NCBI RefSeq assembly: GCF_009725165.1
Contig: NZ_WNZW01000001.1
Location: forward strand, 372,001 to 436,000
Direction: 5' to 3'
Length of the DNA stretch: 64,000 nt
Source: Paenibacillus woosongensis
Lineage (GTDB): Bacteria; Bacillota; Bacilli; Paenibacillales; Paenibacillaceae
This document shows positions 25,555 to 36,351 of this stretch, piece by piece. The notes below the pieces were generated by a model. The model saw only the letters and a list, made by a program, of their open reading frames with translations, was not told the DNA's origin and searched no databases. Both the position numbers and the translations under genes were made by a program. The first letter of the stretch is position 1; each line of letters opens with the position of its first letter.

Positions 25555-25724
25555 GGTTTCTCTCCTTATAAATGGCAATAATAGAATATTGAATGGAAAT
25601 ATAGAAAAAATTAATCATTGATTACATATTAACCCATTTAATGCTTGGAGTAAATACAAACAAAACTAATAGTATATTATCTTTACCTCTCATACTCACT
25701 ATGGTTAATTACAGGAGGGGTGTT

Positions 25725-26072
25725 ATGGATTATAGATCATTGGGCAAAAGGCTGCGCCAAGAACGTCATAAGATGCATTTGACCCAGGAAAAGCTTGCCG
25801 AGAAGATAGAAGTTTCCGATGCGTACATAGGTCAAATTGAACGAGGCGAAAGGAGCTTATCGTTAGAAACTCTGGTCAAACTAGCGAATCAATTAGGTGT
25901 AACCGTCGACTACTTGCTTCACGATTCCATCGAAATCAATGACGACCATTTCCTGAACCAAATCAATCAGATTATGATTCACCGCTCGCCGAAGGAGAAA
26001 CAGTTAGCTTTGGACACCATCAAGATGATTTTTACTCACTTGGACGATATGCAAAATGACAGCAACCTCTAA
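25725..26072 (+). CDS. XRE-family transcriptional regulator
   Basis: 115 residues from the ATG at 25725, with AGGAGGGG just upstream. The N-terminal Cro/CI-type HTH (about 6-62) contains LTQEKLAEKIEVSDAYIGQIERGERSLS. The remainder is a short helical tail (MIHRSPKEKQLALDTIKMIF). The ligand or target is not recognisable. Confidence 0.85.
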   Translation: MDYRSLGKRLRQERHKMHLTQEKLAEKIEVSDAYIGQIERGERSLSLETLVKLANQLGVTVDYLLHDSIEINDDHFLNQINQIMIHRSPKEKQLALDTIKMIFTHLDDMQNDSNL

Positions 26073-26106
26073 AATTCCCCAATACTAATTATTTCGCCAC
26101 TGCATG

Positions 26107-26149
26107 AAAAAAACCTCCGCTTTTCGAAATTCGAAAGCGGAGGTTTTTA
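26107..26149. terminator. Bidirectional terminator
   Basis: AAACCTCCGCTTTTCGAA and TTCGAAAGCGGAGGTTT form a long stem between convergent genes, with A7 on one side and T5 on the other. Confidence 0.8.
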
Positions 26150-26157
26150 TAGTTCAT

Positions 26158-26583
26158 TCAAATAATCGTCGAAAATACCATCAGGAAGGAAATGAGGATA
26201 ACGCTGACCGACAGCAGTACGCTTAGTGTGCGAAGCTTGCCGGCTTGGGCCGTAATATTCTTATTTTCGCGAATGCTTCCAATCGCCAGCTTCAGTGGTT
26301 TGGCCATAACTCCGCCAAGCGCGCCGATTGCAAGAAACAGGAGGACCACCACAATCATCCATGGTACGGAATAGCCGCCTTGACCGACCAAATATCCCCC
26401 GGTCAACAACTGAATCACAAGTCCGAACTGAGCAAAGCGATTTAAAGAATTAACCGCCGAGAGGGTTCCCTCTTGGGCCGCCAGCGAAAGCTTGCCGATA
26501 GCTCCGAATACAAACGGCAAAACCAAATAAAAGCCTAGCGCCAGTGCCCCGATAATGTGAAGAAACAGCATAACTTGAAACAT
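26158..26583 (-). CDS. Four-helix membrane protein of unknown function
   Basis: 141 residues from the ATG at 26583 (MFQVMLFLHIIG), with AAGGCGG upstream; an ATG six codons earlier overlaps that site. Four hydrophobic segments are visible (about 3-27, 50-66, 72-92, 118-138). The first contains a His (FLHIIGAL) reminiscent of small respiratory or copper-resistance-type membrane proteins, but no family can be named. Confidence 0.75.
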   Translation of the reverse strand: MFQVMLFLHIIGALALGFYLVLPFVFGAIGKLSLAAQEGTLSAVNSLNRFAQFGLVIQLLTGGYLVGQGGYSVPWMIVVVLLFLAIGALGGVMAKPLKLAIGSIRENKNITAQAGKLRTLSVLLSVSVILISFLMVFSTII

Positions 26584-26697
26584 ACTTAAACCGCCTTCCA
26601 TTCGTCAATTAGATTGATTACTATATAAAACCTATTATAGCCGTCTATAAAAAGAAGAACAACGTTTATAGTCTCCTTCTCTTCATTTACAGAAAAA

Positions 26698-26727
26698 CAA
26701 ACCTGCTCCGAAGAGAGGTTTGCTTTT
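26698..26727. terminator. Terminator of citZ-icd-mdh
   Basis: CAAACCT/AGGTTTG is flanked by T tracts on both strands, 30 bp after the mdh stop. Confidence 0.7.
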
Positions 26728-26753
26728 TGATACCCGTCAGCGGGTAATATACT

Positions 26754-27695
26754 TCAGCCTTGAACGATCTTGATGACATTGCGTACCGAGTCTGCGGATT
26801 TATCCAGCGCAGCCTTCTCATCGGCCGTCAGCTCCAGCTCGAAAATTCTCTCGATGCCATTGCCGCCTAGGATGACGGGGACGCCCATGAACAATTGATC
26901 GTAGCCATATTCGCCTTCCAGCAAAGCGATAACCGGAAGGACACGTTTCTTGTCCTTCAGGATCGCTTCCGTCATTTGGACAAGCGAAGCTGCGGGTGCA
27001 TAATAAGCACTGCCGCTGCCGAGCAGGTTAACGATTTCCCCGCCGCCTACGCGGGTCCGCTGAACAATCGCCTCGATGCGCTCTTTGGAAAGCAGCGTAT
27101 CGATTGGAATGCCTCCAACACTGGAATACCGCACAAGCGGCACCATGTCGTCGCCATGGCCGCCAAGCACGAAGCCGCGGACATCCTCGACGGATACGTT
27201 AAGCTCCTGCGCGATAAACGTGCAATAGCGGGCCGTGTCAAGTACGCCGGATTGGCCGATGACGCGGTTCTTAGGGAATCCTAGTGCTTGATAAGCGGCA
27301 TAAGTCATAGCATCGACCGGGTTGCTCAAAATGATGACAGTCGAGTCCGGGCAATACTTCTTCACGTTCTCGCACACCGTGCGAACGATACCTGCATTTG
27401 TGCTTACAAGGTCATCCCTGCTCATTCCCGGCTTGCGGGCGATTCCCGCCGTAATGATCACGATGTCGGAATTCGCGGCATCCTCATAGGAAGAAGTGCC
27501 TGTGATGCTGCTGTCGAAGCCCTGCACCGGGCTTGCTTCCAGCATATCGAGCGCCTTCCCCTTTGTTGGATTCTCCAATTGAGGAATATCCAGCAGAACG
27601 ATATCGCCGAGTTCTTTCTGTGCCAGCATCAGCGCAGTCGTTGCGCCGGTAAATCCGGCGCCGACGACTGTGATTTTCTTACGATGAATGGCCAC
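26754..27695 (-). CDS. mdh: Malate dehydrogenase
   Basis: 313 residues. I chose the GTG at 27695 ([17 protein letters not shown]) because GGAGG lies 11 bases upstream; a TTG three codons earlier is only two bases from it. NAD-binding GAGFTG, Asp in VLLDIPQ, catalytic loop [10 protein letters not shown] with substrate Arg, and His in GGHGDDMVP are all present. This is the LDH-like MDH that oxidises malate in the TCA cycle. It is the last gene of citZ-icd-mdh. Confidence 0.95.
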   Translation of the reverse strand: MAIHRKKITVVGAGFTGATTALMLAQKELGDIVLLDIPQLENPTKGKALDMLEASPVQGFDSSITGTSSYEDAANSDIVIITAGIARKPGMSRDDLVSTNAGIVRTVCENVKKYCPDSTVIILSNPVDAMTYAAYQALGFPKNRVIGQSGVLDTARYCTFIAQELNVSVEDVRGFVLGGHGDDMVPLVRYSSVGGIPIDTLLSKERIEAIVQRTRVGGGEIVNLLGSGSAYYAPAASLVQMTEAILKDKKRVLPVIALLEGEYGYDQLFMGVPVILGGNGIERIFELELTADEKAALDKSADSVRNVIKIVQG

Positions 27696-27715
27696 GATAG
27701 TCAAGACCTCCTACA

Positions 27716-29011
27716 TTACATGTTTTTGATGACTTGATCTGCAAACTCAGAGCATTTCACTTCTGTTGCGCCTTCCATCAAACGTGCAAAATCATAGGTA
27801 ACGGTCTTATTATTAATCGATGCTTCAAGCCCTTTGTAGATGAGGTCAGCTGCTTCCTGCCAGCCCAAATGCTCGAGGAGCATGACGCCAGACAAGATAA
27901 CAGAACCAGGGTTAACCACGTCCAGATCCGCATATTTTGGAGCCGTACCATGGGTAGCTTCAAAAATCGCGTGTCCTGTCACATAGTTGATGTTCGCGCC
28001 TGGCGCAATACCAATGCCGCCTACTTGAGCTGCGAGTGCATCGGACAGATAGTCGCCGTTCAGGTTCAGCGTCGCAATGACGTCGAAATCTGTCGGACGA
28101 GTCAAGACCTGCTGCAAAGCGATGTCCGCGATGGCGTCCTTGATAATGATCTTGCCGCTGTCCTGAGCATCCTTCTGCGCCTTGTTGGCAGCTTCCGTGC
28201 CGGACTCTTCTTTAATCCGGTCATATTGAGCCCAAGTGAACACCTTATCGCCGAATTCCTCTTCCGCTACTTCATAGCCCCAGTTCTTGAAGGCGCCTTC
28301 CGTAAATTTCATGATGTTGCCTTTATGAACTAGGGTTACGCTCTTGCGGCCATGCTTGATCGCATATTCAACCGCAGCGCGAACGAGGCGCTTGGAGCCT
28401 TCAGCCGATACCGGCTTGATCCCGATACCGGACGTTTCCGGGAAGCGGATTTTGTTAACGCCCATTTCCTTTTGCAGGAACGCAAGCACCTTCTTCACTT
28501 CTTCAGAACCTTCTTTATATTCGATGCCCGCGTAGATGTCTTCTGTGTTCTCACGGAAGATAACCATATCTACCAGTTCAGGATGCTTGACCGGAGACGG
28601 CACACCGTCGAAGTAACGTACAGGACGCAGACATACATACAAGTCAAGCTCCTGGCGCAATGCTACGTTCAGGGAACGGATTCCGCCGCCGATTGGCGTC
28701 GTAAGCGGGCCTTTGATGGCTACAATATACTCGCGGATCGCCGTCAGCGTATCGGCTGGCAGCCACTCTCCGTATGTATTGTAGGCTTTCTCGCCAGCAA
28801 AAACTTCATACCAGGCAATTTTCTTCTCGCCGCCGTATGCTTTCTCAACTGCGGAGTCCAGCACACGCTTGGAAGCTCTCCAGATATCGCGGCCTGTGCC
28901 ATCGCCCTCGATGAACGGAATGATCGGATTGTTAGGAACCTGCAGTTTGCCGTCCTGAATTTCAATTTTTTGCCCTTCTGTAGGCAGAGCAAACTTTTCT
29001 AATTTCAACAT
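27716..29011 (-). CDS. icd: Isocitrate dehydrogenase (NADP type)
   Basis: 431 residues, close to Bacillus Icd (423). Substrate-loop residues are in [23 protein letters not shown], the Tyr/Lys region in [14 protein letters not shown], and the C-terminal nucleotide region in [16 protein letters not shown]. The protein oxidatively decarboxylates isocitrate to 2-oxoglutarate. AGGAGG sits 11 bases before the ATG. It lies between citZ and mdh. Confidence 0.96.
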   Translation of the reverse strand: MLKLEKFALPTEGQKIEIQDGKLQVPNNPIIPFIEGDGTGRDIWRASKRVLDSAVEKAYGGEKKIAWYEVFAGEKAYNTYGEWLPADTLTAIREYIVAIKGPLTTPIGGGIRSLNVALRQELDLYVCLRPVRYFDGVPSPVKHPELVDMVIFRENTEDIYAGIEYKEGSEEVKKVLAFLQKEMGVNKIRFPETSGIGIKPVSAEGSKRLVRAAVEYAIKHGRKSVTLVHKGNIMKFTEGAFKNWGYEVAEEEFGDKVFTWAQYDRIKEESGTEAANKAQKDAQDSGKIIIKDAIADIALQQVLTRPTDFDVIATLNLNGDYLSDALAAQVGGIGIAPGANINYVTGHAIFEATHGTAPKYADLDVVNPGSVILSGVMLLEHLGWQEAADLIYKGLEASINNKTVTYDFARLMEGATEVKCSEFADQVIKNM

Positions 29012-29049
29012 GTTGATGGTTTCCTCCTCAAGTGAATTAGTAATACTTG

Positions 29050-29084
29050 TCCGGTCTCCATTCTATCATAGATTGAAGACCGGA
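29050..29084 (-). other. Hairpin in the citZ-icd intergenic region
   Basis: TCCGGTCT and AGACCGGA (8 bp, 19-base loop) lie between citZ and icd without a T tract. It may be an RNA-processing or mRNA-stability hairpin that sets different levels for the two genes. Confidence 0.45.
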
Positions 29085-29097
29085 TGCTTCATTCAAT

Positions 29098-30210
29098 TTA
29101 CCTCATATCGATCGGAATATAACGTTGATTCGTCGGGCCAACATAATCAGCGCGCGGACGAATGATCCGATTGTCATCGAGCTGCTCCAAAATATGAGCC
29201 GTCCAGCCCGAGAGGCGGCTGATTGCAAAGATCGGCGTAAAGAGGTCGCTAGGGATGCCAAGCAGCGTGTATACGGACGCCGAATAGAAGTCTACGTTCG
29301 GCTTCAATCCCTTTTGTCCGGTAACAAGCTCTTCGACCTTCACGGAAATATCATACAGCGTAGAATCGCCCTTCAGAACGCTAAGCTCGCGGGACATCTT
29401 CTGCAGATGCTTGGCGCGCGGATCCCCGTTTTTATAAACGCGGTGGCCGAAGCCCATAATTTTCTCCCGGTTGTTCAGCTTATTCTGAATATATCCTTCC
29501 GCCTTATCCAGCGTTCCGATTTCGCTAAGCATGTTCATTACGGCTTCGTTAGCGCCTCCATGCAAAGGCCCTTTCAACGTCCCAATAGCCGAGGTAATCC
29601 CGGAATAAATATCAGACAGCGTAGCAATGGTTACGCGTGCCGAGAACGTCGAAGCATTCAGCTCATGATCGGCATGCAGGACAAGAGCCTGGTCCAAGGC
29701 GCGAACCGCAACCTCATCCGGTTTCTCGCCGGACAGCATATAAAGGAAATTGTAAGCAAGAGATACATCCTTTAATGGCGCAATCGGCTCCTTGCCGTCG
29801 CGGATGCGCGCATAAGCGGCGATCAGCGTCGGCAGCTGGGCTTGCAGCTTGATCGCCTTCAGCTGATTGCTCTCCCGGGAGATATCATTTGCATTCTCAT
29901 CATACAAAGCAAGAGCCGACACGCCGGTCCGCAGCACGGCCATCGTATTGGCATCCTTTGGATAAAGCTTCATTTGCTCCAGTACCGCTTGAGGTACTGC
30001 TGCGTATTCGCTGAGCTGCTGCTGCAGGGTCAACAATTGGGATTTCGTAGGCAATTTGCCGTACCAAAGTAAATAAGCGGTCTCTTCGTAACTTGCACGT
30101 TCTGCCAGTTCGTCGATATTGATCCCGCGGTAAGCGAGGACGCCGTCATGAATGGAGCTAATCGAGGATGTAGCTGCGACAATACCTTCGAGGCCTTTAG
30201 TAGCTGTCAT
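29098..30210 (-). CDS. citZ: Citrate synthase
   Basis: 370 residues, type II Gram-positive size. Active-site His regions HADHELNAS and PLHGGANEAVM, GFGHRVYKNGDPRA, and the catalytic Asp in NVDFYSASVY. It condenses oxaloacetate and acetyl-CoA. The ATG follows AAGGAGAGATACACT. It is the first gene of the TCA operon, divergent from ytvI. Confidence 0.96.
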   Translation of the reverse strand: MTATKGLEGIVAATSSISSIHDGVLAYRGINIDELAERASYEETAYLLWYGKLPTKSQLLTLQQQLSEYAAVPQAVLEQMKLYPKDANTMAVLRTGVSALALYDENANDISRESNQLKAIKLQAQLPTLIAAYARIRDGKEPIAPLKDVSLAYNFLYMLSGEKPDEVAVRALDQALVLHADHELNASTFSARVTIATLSDIYSGITSAIGTLKGPLHGGANEAVMNMLSEIGTLDKAEGYIQNKLNNREKIMGFGHRVYKNGDPRAKHLQKMSRELSVLKGDSTLYDISVKVEELVTGQKGLKPNVDFYSASVYTLLGIPSDLFTPIFAISRLSGWTAHILEQLDDNRIIRPRADYVGPTNQRYIPIDMR

Positions 30211-30407
30211 AGTGTATCTCTCCTTTGTAACGAATTATGATAAAACTAGCGGATGAAAACATTTACATTTTAAAAGATTAAAATTTTCAAAATATGGCCG
30301 GAGGACGCCATTTATGATACAGCACTACTCTAAAATGCCTCCTAAATCATCATACTGGATTTACGGAAGCAAGGGAACAATCTGAGAGAAACACGTTTAT
30401 CAAAATG

Positions 30408-30426
30408 TTTTATTACAGTGATAAAA
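30408..30426. promoter_or_regulatory. Palindromic operator candidate between citZ and ytvI
   Basis: TTTTAT, seven bases, ATAAAA is a perfect dyad in the 335-bp divergent gap. The gap is otherwise AT-rich and holds no gene. Bacillus CcpC recognises ATAA-N7-TTAT dyads near citZ; here the half-sites are in the opposite order, so the identity of the regulator is open. Confidence 0.35.
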
Positions 30427-30545
30427 GTTTTTTTGTAAACGATTGCAGATTGCAATGACATTGATCACAAGGAGTGAAATTTTACAGACATACTCATACT
30501 CGTCCATACGCATTAATAGATTTATCTTAGGAAGGAGGAGAACGT

Positions 30546-31664
30546 GTGAACAACGTATTTGTCAAACGCGTGCTGCGGGGCGCCTGGGTGTGCTCATTGC
30601 TTGTGGCCCTGCTGCTGCTTGCTTACTGGCTGATTCCTCTGCTGTACCCCTTCCTGATCGCCTGGTTTGTTGCCTATATGATGAATCCATTTGTTTCATG
30701 GCTTGACCGGCATTTCCGCCTTCCTCGCTGGTTATCCGTCATCCTGGCGCTGCTGGTCTATTTCGGGAGCGCAATCATCGTCTTCTCTGCCGCAGTAACC
30801 CGGCTCGTCAAAGAATTAATCCATGTTACAGAGTCTCTGGACCTAAGCATCGAGAAATGGAAAAACGCCTTCTTGGAGTGGAGCCAGAACGAAAAGCTTC
30901 AAAACATTCTTAACGAGATCAACCGCTTTATCGCAAGCCATCCCGGTTATTCCAACACCCTGCATAAGAACTTTGATTCCACAGCCGTGAACATCAGCAG
31001 CGCCATTTCCCGTGCGGTAGCAAGCCTATTAAACGGTGTCGTCAATTTACTGACCTCCCTTCCCAGCCTTGGCATTATCGTGCTCGTTATTTTGCTTGCC
31101 GCGTTCTTTATGAGCAAAAACTGGAATCAAAATTTGCAGCTGCTCACCCGTTTCATCCCGGAGCCTTTTCAGCAAACAGCCCGGGAGATTTGGAACGACC
31201 TGCAAAAAGCCTTATTCGGTTACCTGCAGACTCAGTTTATTATGATTTCAATTACAGCTGTCATCGTATTGATCGGACTATTGATTCTAGGGGTCGAGTC
31301 GGCCTTTACCTACGCCCTTTTAATCGGTTTCGTAGACCTTCTGCCCTATCTTGGCGTCGGGACAATCATGATCCCCTGGCTCGTTTATGCTTACGTAAGC
31401 GGCGACCTGTCGCTTGGCATTGGATTGTCAATTCTGTACGGCCTGCTTCTCGTCTCGCGCCAGCTTATCGAGCCCAAGGTGCTAGCCACTAGCGTAGGGC
31501 TTGAACCATTGCCCGTATTAATCGCCACGTTTGCCGGATTGAAATTATTCGGCGTGCTTGGCTTGATTATCGGCCCTGTATCTCTGGTCATCATCGGAGC
31601 AATCATTCGTGCAGGAGTGGTTCGTGACCTCCGAAATTATATCGTCAGCGGGCGGCTCCGCTAA
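30546..31664 (+). CDS. ytvI: AI-2E/PerM family transporter (YtvI-like)
   Basis: 372 residues, about eight helices with the central soluble stretch (VTESLDLSIEKWKNAFLEW... about 95-160) typical of the PerM/AI-2E exporter family; B. subtilis YtvI is sporulation-associated. The conserved segment DLLPYLGVGTIMIPW is present. The GTG start has AAGGAGGAGAACGT upstream. The transported substrate is unknown. Confidence 0.88.
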   Translation: MNNVFVKRVLRGAWVCSLLVALLLLAYWLIPLLYPFLIAWFVAYMMNPFVSWLDRHFRLPRWLSVILALLVYFGSAIIVFSAAVTRLVKELIHVTESLDLSIEKWKNAFLEWSQNEKLQNILNEINRFIASHPGYSNTLHKNFDSTAVNISSAISRAVASLLNGVVNLLTSLPSLGIIVLVILLAAFFMSKNWNQNLQLLTRFIPEPFQQTAREIWNDLQKALFGYLQTQFIMISITAVIVLIGLLILGVESAFTYALLIGFVDLLPYLGVGTIMIPWLVYAYVSGDLSLGIGLSILYGLLLVSRQLIEPKVLATSVGLEPLPVLIATFAGLKLFGVLGLIIGPVSLVIIGAIIRAGVVRDLRNYIVSGRLR

Positions 31665-31689
31665 AATTTAAATATCTCTTCATTAACAG

Positions 31690-31718
31690 AAAGAGCCGGA
31701 CTCTCGGGAGTCCGGCTG
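31690..31718. terminator. Terminator between ytvI and fxsA
   Basis: AGCCGGACTC/GAGTCCGGCT with a four-base loop between convergent genes. The minus strand continues CTTTCTGTT. Confidence 0.6.
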
Positions 31719-31726
31719 CGTACGGT

Positions 31727-32119
31727 TTAACGGCGAAAAAATGTAATTTTTCCTTCCTTGATCTTCTTTCCGATCCATTTCATGAGCAGCAGGCGATAAA
31801 GCGGTCTGGTCAACGGAAATACCATGGTAAAACCGATGAGATCCGTAATAAAGCCCGGGGCAAGCAGCATGATGCCTCCGGCGAACACGCAAATGCCATC
31901 CAGCATCATTCGGCCGGGAACCTGTCCTCCGGTCATTTGCGCCTTTGCGTCAGCCATGACCTTACGTCCTTCGAACTGCATCATCAATCCCCCGATGATC
32001 GAGGTAGCTAGGGTAAGAAATATCGTTTTACCAACTCCGAGCCGCTCACCCACTTCGACGTAAGCCCAAAACTCAGCGACAAACGCCAGAGCAATAATGA
32101 CAGCGATCCATTTGCGCAT
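31727..32119 (-). CDS. FxsA family membrane protein
   Basis: 130 residues with the FxsA core: three hydrophobic segments and the conserved GLMMQFEGRKVMADAKAQMTGGQVPG plus GGIMLLAPGFITDLIGF. E. coli FxsA affects phage F exclusion; the cellular role in Firmicutes is unknown. The C-terminus is basic (WIGKKIKEGKITFFRR). Confidence 0.9.
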   Translation of the reverse strand: MRKWIAVIIALAFVAEFWAYVEVGERLGVGKTIFLTLATSIIGGLMMQFEGRKVMADAKAQMTGGQVPGRMMLDGICVFAGGIMLLAPGFITDLIGFTMVFPLTRPLYRLLLMKWIGKKIKEGKITFFRR

Positions 32120-32199
32120 GTAAAAACTCCTTTACAATAAAACATCCGGTGGGATGAGAATAGTCAATAAGAGTATTTTACCGCTTCATGCCCGCTTTT

Positions 32200-32619
32200 T
32201 CAAAGTTTGCTTGCCCGGTCAAATGCCGCATACCATTCTGGAAATACCTTTTTAAAGGCTACCGGCTTGAAATCCTCACGTCTCACGACATAATGCGAAG
32301 ACTTTCCTTCAACGCACAGCGTCCCTTCCCCGTTGAAGAGCTCGTAGCCGTAAACCGTCTTGACGCCCCCGTTATCCAAAATCCGGGTCTGAAGGATGAC
32401 CTCATCTCCATACGTAATGCCCTTATGATATTTCACATTCATCTCGTGAACCGGAGAAATATAGCCTGCCCGCTCCATATCGATATATTTGAATCCCAGA
32501 TCCTCGCACAGCTTGGTTCGCCCAAGCTCAAACCATCCCAAATAATGGGCGTGATAAATAATGCCCATCATATCGAATTCAAAATATTTCGGAACAATCA
32601 CCTGCTCGCTGACATACAT
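32200..32619 (-). CDS. Hot-dog acyl-CoA thioesterase (4HBT/YbgC type)
   Basis: 139 residues, single hot-dog domain. The signature FDMMGIIYHAHYLGWFELGRTKL carries the catalytic Asp (Asp at the D-x-M-G-x-x-Y/H pattern), typical of YbgC/FadM-type thioesterases. AAGGAGGAGAAGGCAT precedes the ATG. The acyl-CoA substrate is unknown. It lies just upstream of the pyk terminator region. Confidence 0.88.
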   Translation of the reverse strand: MYVSEQVIVPKYFEFDMMGIIYHAHYLGWFELGRTKLCEDLGFKYIDMERAGYISPVHEMNVKYHKGITYGDEVILQTRILDNGGVKTVYGYELFNGEGTLCVEGKSSHYVVRREDFKPVAFKKVFPEWYAAFDRASKL

Positions 32620-32647
32620 ATGCCTTCTCCTCCTTCTGGTCAGGAAA

Positions 32648-32694
32648 CAAAAAGCAATGGTATCCGGTGTAACTCCGGATGCCCATTGCCTTTG
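32648..32694 (-). terminator. Terminator of pyk
   Basis: AAAGGCAATGGGCATCCGG pairs with CCGGATACCATTGCTTT with one bulge; the minus strand continues as TTGTTTCC. Confidence 0.75.
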
Positions 32695-32730
32695 TCCATT
32701 TATCCTTAATCGTATATAAGCTATCGCAAA

Positions 32731-34152
32731 CTATTTGCGAACTTGGCCGATTTTAACCAGGTTCGTGGAACCGGAACGTCCTAGCGGTACTCCTGCCGTA
32801 ATTACGACAAGATCGCCTTCTTTGACTACTCCGCTGTCCAGTCCGCCCTTCATTGCATTATCGAACATCTCATCCGTGGAAGAAGCCACGTCGCCTTTAA
32901 CAGGCGTCACTCCCCAGTTCAAAGCGAGACGGCGCATGGTGTTGTCCTGTGTCGTCACCGCGATGATCGGAGCTTTCGGACGATATTTGGACACCATACG
33001 GGCCGTATAACCGGTTTCCGTCGAAGTGATGATCGCCTTGGCGTTCAACTCAAGCGCAGAGTTGGCAACAGCCTGGCTGATCGCTTCTGTAACCGTGGTT
33101 TGCTGCGCATTGCTCTGTTTAATGAAAATTTCGCGATACTCCAGCGCAGATTCCGCTTTCTCCGCGATGCGGGACATCGTCAAGACAGACTCAACCGGGT
33201 ATTTACCTGCCGCAGTCTCGCCAGACAGCATGATTGCATCGGTACCGTCGAAAATAGCATTCGCAACGTCACTAGCTTCCGCGCGTGTCGGTCTTGGGTT
33301 GCGCTGCATGGAATCCAGCATTTGCGTGGCTGTAATAACCGGCTTGCCTACCCGGTTACATTTCTCGATCATTTTCTTCTGAGCAAGAGGTACGTCCTCC
33401 GCTGGAATTTCAACCCCAAGGTCTCCGCGGGCAACCATCAAGCCGTCCGAAACCTCCAAAATTTCATCCAAATTGTCGATCCCTTGCTGGTTCTCAATTT
33501 TGGAGATGATTTGAATGTGGGATGCATTGTGACGCTCAAGCAATTGACGGATCTCAAGAACGTCGCTAGCTTTACGTACGAAGGATGCGGCAATGAAATC
33601 GATGCCCTGTTCAATCCCGAATAGAATATCGTTAGCGTCTTTCTCTGTGATGCCCGGAAGGGAAATGTCAACTCCAGGAACGTTAACGCCTTTCTTGCTC
33701 TTGATCGGACCGCCGTTGATTACGCGGCACTTGATTTCCGTACCTTGGATATCAACTACGGTTAGGCCAATCAATCCGTCATCGATTAGAATGGTCGAAC
33801 CAACTTCCACGTCATGCGGAAGATTTTGATAAGTGATCGAGATGCGGTCCTTGTCACCGAGGATCTCCTCTGTCGTCAAGGTAATGAACTCATCCTGAAC
33901 AAGCTCAATCGGTTCTTCCTTCAGTTTGCCGGTGCGGATTTCCGGACCTTTCGTATCTAGCAGTATGGCGACTGATTTCCCCAGCTCTTCGCTCGCTTGG
34001 CGAATCACTTTAATCCGATTGCCATGCTCCTCAAAATCTCCATGGGAGAAGTTCAGGCGAGCGACATTCATTCCGGCCATGATCAATTTCTTGGTGTTCT
34101 CTAACGATTCGCTTGAAGGACCGATAGTACATACGATTTTTGTTTTGCGCAT
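32731..34152 (-). CDS. pyk: Pyruvate kinase
   Basis: 473 residues. [16 protein letters not shown] start, active-site [12 protein letters not shown] and metal/phosphate residues in ISKIENQQG are clear. Many Bacillales pyruvate kinases carry an extra C-terminal PEP-utiliser-like domain (about 585 residues in total); this one ends at the normal C-terminal allosteric domain ([12 protein letters not shown]). ATG preceded by GGAGGAAACCCAA. It follows accD-accA on the same strand. Confidence 0.96.
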   Translation of the reverse strand: MRKTKIVCTIGPSSESLENTKKLIMAGMNVARLNFSHGDFEEHGNRIKVIRQASEELGKSVAILLDTKGPEIRTGKLKEEPIELVQDEFITLTTEEILGDKDRISITYQNLPHDVEVGSTILIDDGLIGLTVVDIQGTEIKCRVINGGPIKSKKGVNVPGVDISLPGITEKDANDILFGIEQGIDFIAASFVRKASDVLEIRQLLERHNASHIQIISKIENQQGIDNLDEILEVSDGLMVARGDLGVEIPAEDVPLAQKKMIEKCNRVGKPVITATQMLDSMQRNPRPTRAEASDVANAIFDGTDAIMLSGETAAGKYPVESVLTMSRIAEKAESALEYREIFIKQSNAQQTTVTEAISQAVANSALELNAKAIITSTETGYTARMVSKYRPKAPIIAVTTQDNTMRRLALNWGVTPVKGDVASSTDEMFDNAMKGGLDSGVVKEGDLVVITAGVPLGRSGSTNLVKIGQVRK

Positions 34153-34274
34153 TTGGGTTTCCTCCGTTTTGTTTTGTTCTCTCTATATCGTCTTTTCCAA
34201 CATCTAAATTTACTACAGTTTTCCCATTTTGTATAGGAAGTTTGTCATATCGTCAAGATCTGAAGCATTTTATA

Positions 34275-35372
34275 CTACTCCTTACCCACTGTTGCAGCGT
34301 CTGCTACGGCGCTCTTTTCTGCGTCTTTTTCGCTTTCAGCTGCAGATTCGGGGGCGGTGTCGCCTGTGTTTGGCAGGTCATCCGCTGCAGAATCTTCCAT
34401 AGGCTTGCCGGATTTGCGCGCCTCGGCAAAACGGCCGATCTTCCGGAATTTACGGTACCGGTCCTCCAGAAGCTCGTCCGCATTCAACACAGACAATTCC
34501 TCAAGCTGGCGCACGAGAGCATTCTTGATCGATTCCGCCGTAGACTCGTAATCCCGATGGGCTCCCCCGCGGGGCTCCGGCACGATTTCTTCAATGACCT
34601 CCATCGACAGCAGGTCCTGTGCCGTAATTTTCATCGCTTCTGCGGCCTGATCCGCTTTGGAGGCGTCTTTCCACAAGATGGAGGCTGCTCCGTTCGGAGA
34701 AATAACGGAGTAGATCGCGTTCTCCAGCATGACGACCCGGTTTCCAACGCCCAACGCCAGAGCGCCTCCGCTGCCGCCTTCGCCAATGACTACGCATACA
34801 ACGGGCACGCGCAGCATCGCCATATCGCGAAGATTGCGGGCAATCGCTTCGGATTGGCCACGCTCCTCAGCAGTAATGCCAGGGTAAGCTCCCTTCGTAT
34901 CGATGAACGTAATGATCGGGCGTTTGAACTTGTCCGCCTGCTGCATTAATCGCAGCGCCTTGCGGAACCCTTCCGGATGCGGACTCCCGAAGAAACGGGC
35001 TATGTTATCCTTCGTGTCCTTGCCCCGCTGCTGCCCGATGACCGTTACCGGCATACCGTTCAATTTGGCCAGTCCGCCAACAATGGCCAGATCATCGCCA
35101 AATACGCGGTCACCATGCAATTCGATGAAATCGGTAAAGATGAGATTTATCAAATCAAGCGACGTAGGGCGCTGATGATGACGCGCCAAATGCATCTTCT
35201 GGGAAGGTGAAATATTGCTGTAAATCTCGTCCTCAAGCTGCTTGTAGCGTTCCTCCAGTCTGGCGATTTCTTCTGTGAAATCAATTCCCTTCTCATTTCC
35301 AAACTGCTCAAGCTCCTGAATCTTCTCGCGAAGCTTCACCAGGGACGTTTCAAAAGGCAATTCTCCAGCCAC
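34275..35372 (-). CDS. accA: Acetyl-CoA carboxylase carboxyltransferase subunit alpha
   Basis: 365 residues; with AccD it transfers CO2 from biotin to acetyl-CoA, the first step in fatty acid synthesis. The core contains [17 protein letters not shown]-type [18 protein letters not shown] and [15 protein letters not shown]. The GTG start directly follows the accD stop (TAAGTG), with GGAGG seven bases upstream, implying coupled, equimolar translation. It carries an unusual acidic, Ala/Glu/Asp-rich C-terminal tail of about 45 residues not found in the E. coli protein. Confidence 0.95.
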   Translation of the reverse strand: MAGELPFETSLVKLREKIQELEQFGNEKGIDFTEEIARLEERYKQLEDEIYSNISPSQKMHLARHHQRPTSLDLINLIFTDFIELHGDRVFGDDLAIVGGLAKLNGMPVTVIGQQRGKDTKDNIARFFGSPHPEGFRKALRLMQQADKFKRPIITFIDTKGAYPGITAEERGQSEAIARNLRDMAMLRVPVVCVVIGEGGSGGALALGVGNRVVMLENAIYSVISPNGAASILWKDASKADQAAEAMKITAQDLLSMEVIEEIVPEPRGGAHRDYESTAESIKNALVRQLEELSVLNADELLEDRYRKFRKIGRFAEARKSGKPMEDSAADDLPNTGDTAPESAAESEKDAEKSAVADAATVGKE

Positions 35373-36266
35373 TTAAACTCCTCCCTTCACGCCGTGCAGG
35401 TCAAGCAGTTTGCATAGCGTCGCTTTGATCTCTTTGCGATGGACGACCATGTCCAGCTGCCCATGCTGCAAATTAAATTCCGCAGTTTGGAAATCGTCCG
35501 GCAGCTTCTGGCGAATCGTCTGCTCAATGACGATCCGGCCTGCAAAGCCAAAGACCGCTCCCGGCTCAGCGATAATAATATCTCCAAGCATGGCAAAACT
35601 AGCCGATACGCCCCCTGTGGTCGGGTCCGTAATGACCGAAATGTAAAGTCCGCCTTGTTCATTCAGCCGCGCCAGAGCCGCGCTGGTCTTGGCCATTTGC
35701 ATCAGGCTCAGAATACTCTCCTGCATGCGGGCGCCGCCCGATGTGGAGAAAATAATAAGCGGAAGCCGTTTCTCTATAGCAGCCTCAATCGCCCGGGTAA
35801 TCTTCTCCCCGACGACGGAGCCCATGCTCCCCGTAAAGAAATCGAAGCTCATGACGGCTACGACCGCAGGCAAGCCTCCGATCGTTCCTTGTCCGGTGAC
35901 CACCGCCTCGCGGAGGCCCGATTTCAGCGTCTGCTGCTCCAGCTTCGTGGCATAGCCCGGGAACTCCAAAGGATCCACGGAAATCAGGTCAGCATCATAT
36001 TCAACGAAGCTGCCCTCATCCAGTGTAATGCGAATCCGGTCAAGCGCATTCAGCCGCATGTGGTAACCGCATGAAGGACACACCTTCAAGTTCTTTTCCA
36101 GCTCTTTGCTGTACTGAATACTCCCGCACTTGCCGCATTTATTCATCAGGCCTTCCGGAATTTCGCGCTTGGGCCTTTCCTCCGGCTGTACACTGTCTTC
36201 ATTCCCTAAACTTCCTGAAGGAATGGTCGCGTATTTTCTTTTTTTATGGAACAAATCTTTAAACAC
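35373..36266 (-). CDS. accD: Acetyl-CoA carboxylase carboxyltransferase subunit beta
   Basis: 297 residues, with the N-terminal zinc ribbon [16 protein letters not shown]...CPSCGYH and the crotonase-like core ([28 protein letters not shown]). The likely start is GTG at 36266 (MFKDLFHKK), with AGAGGTG upstream. Operon accD-accA, possibly with pyk. Confidence 0.95.
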   Translation of the reverse strand: MFKDLFHKKRKYATIPSGSLGNEDSVQPEERPKREIPEGLMNKCGKCGSIQYSKELEKNLKVCPSCGYHMRLNALDRIRITLDEGSFVEYDADLISVDPLEFPGYATKLEQQTLKSGLREAVVTGQGTIGGLPAVVAVMSFDFFTGSMGSVVGEKITRAIEAAIEKRLPLIIFSTSGGARMQESILSLMQMAKTSAALARLNEQGGLYISVITDPTTGGVSASFAMLGDIIIAEPGAVFGFAGRIVIEQTIRQKLPDDFQTAEFNLQHGQLDMVVHRKEIKATLCKLLDLHGVKGGV

Positions 36267-36351
36267 AACTACACCTCTTCAGCCGTTAATTTATTAGGCC
36301 GCACCTACAGTCAAGGATACATCGCTTTACTGATTTGCCCTCACCTTGTAC

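Noticed and set aside
30408..30426. Firm assignment of the citZ dyad to CcpC
   Set aside because: Half-sites are TTAT then ATAA, opposite to the known ATAA-N7-TTAT order, so only an operator candidate is reported.
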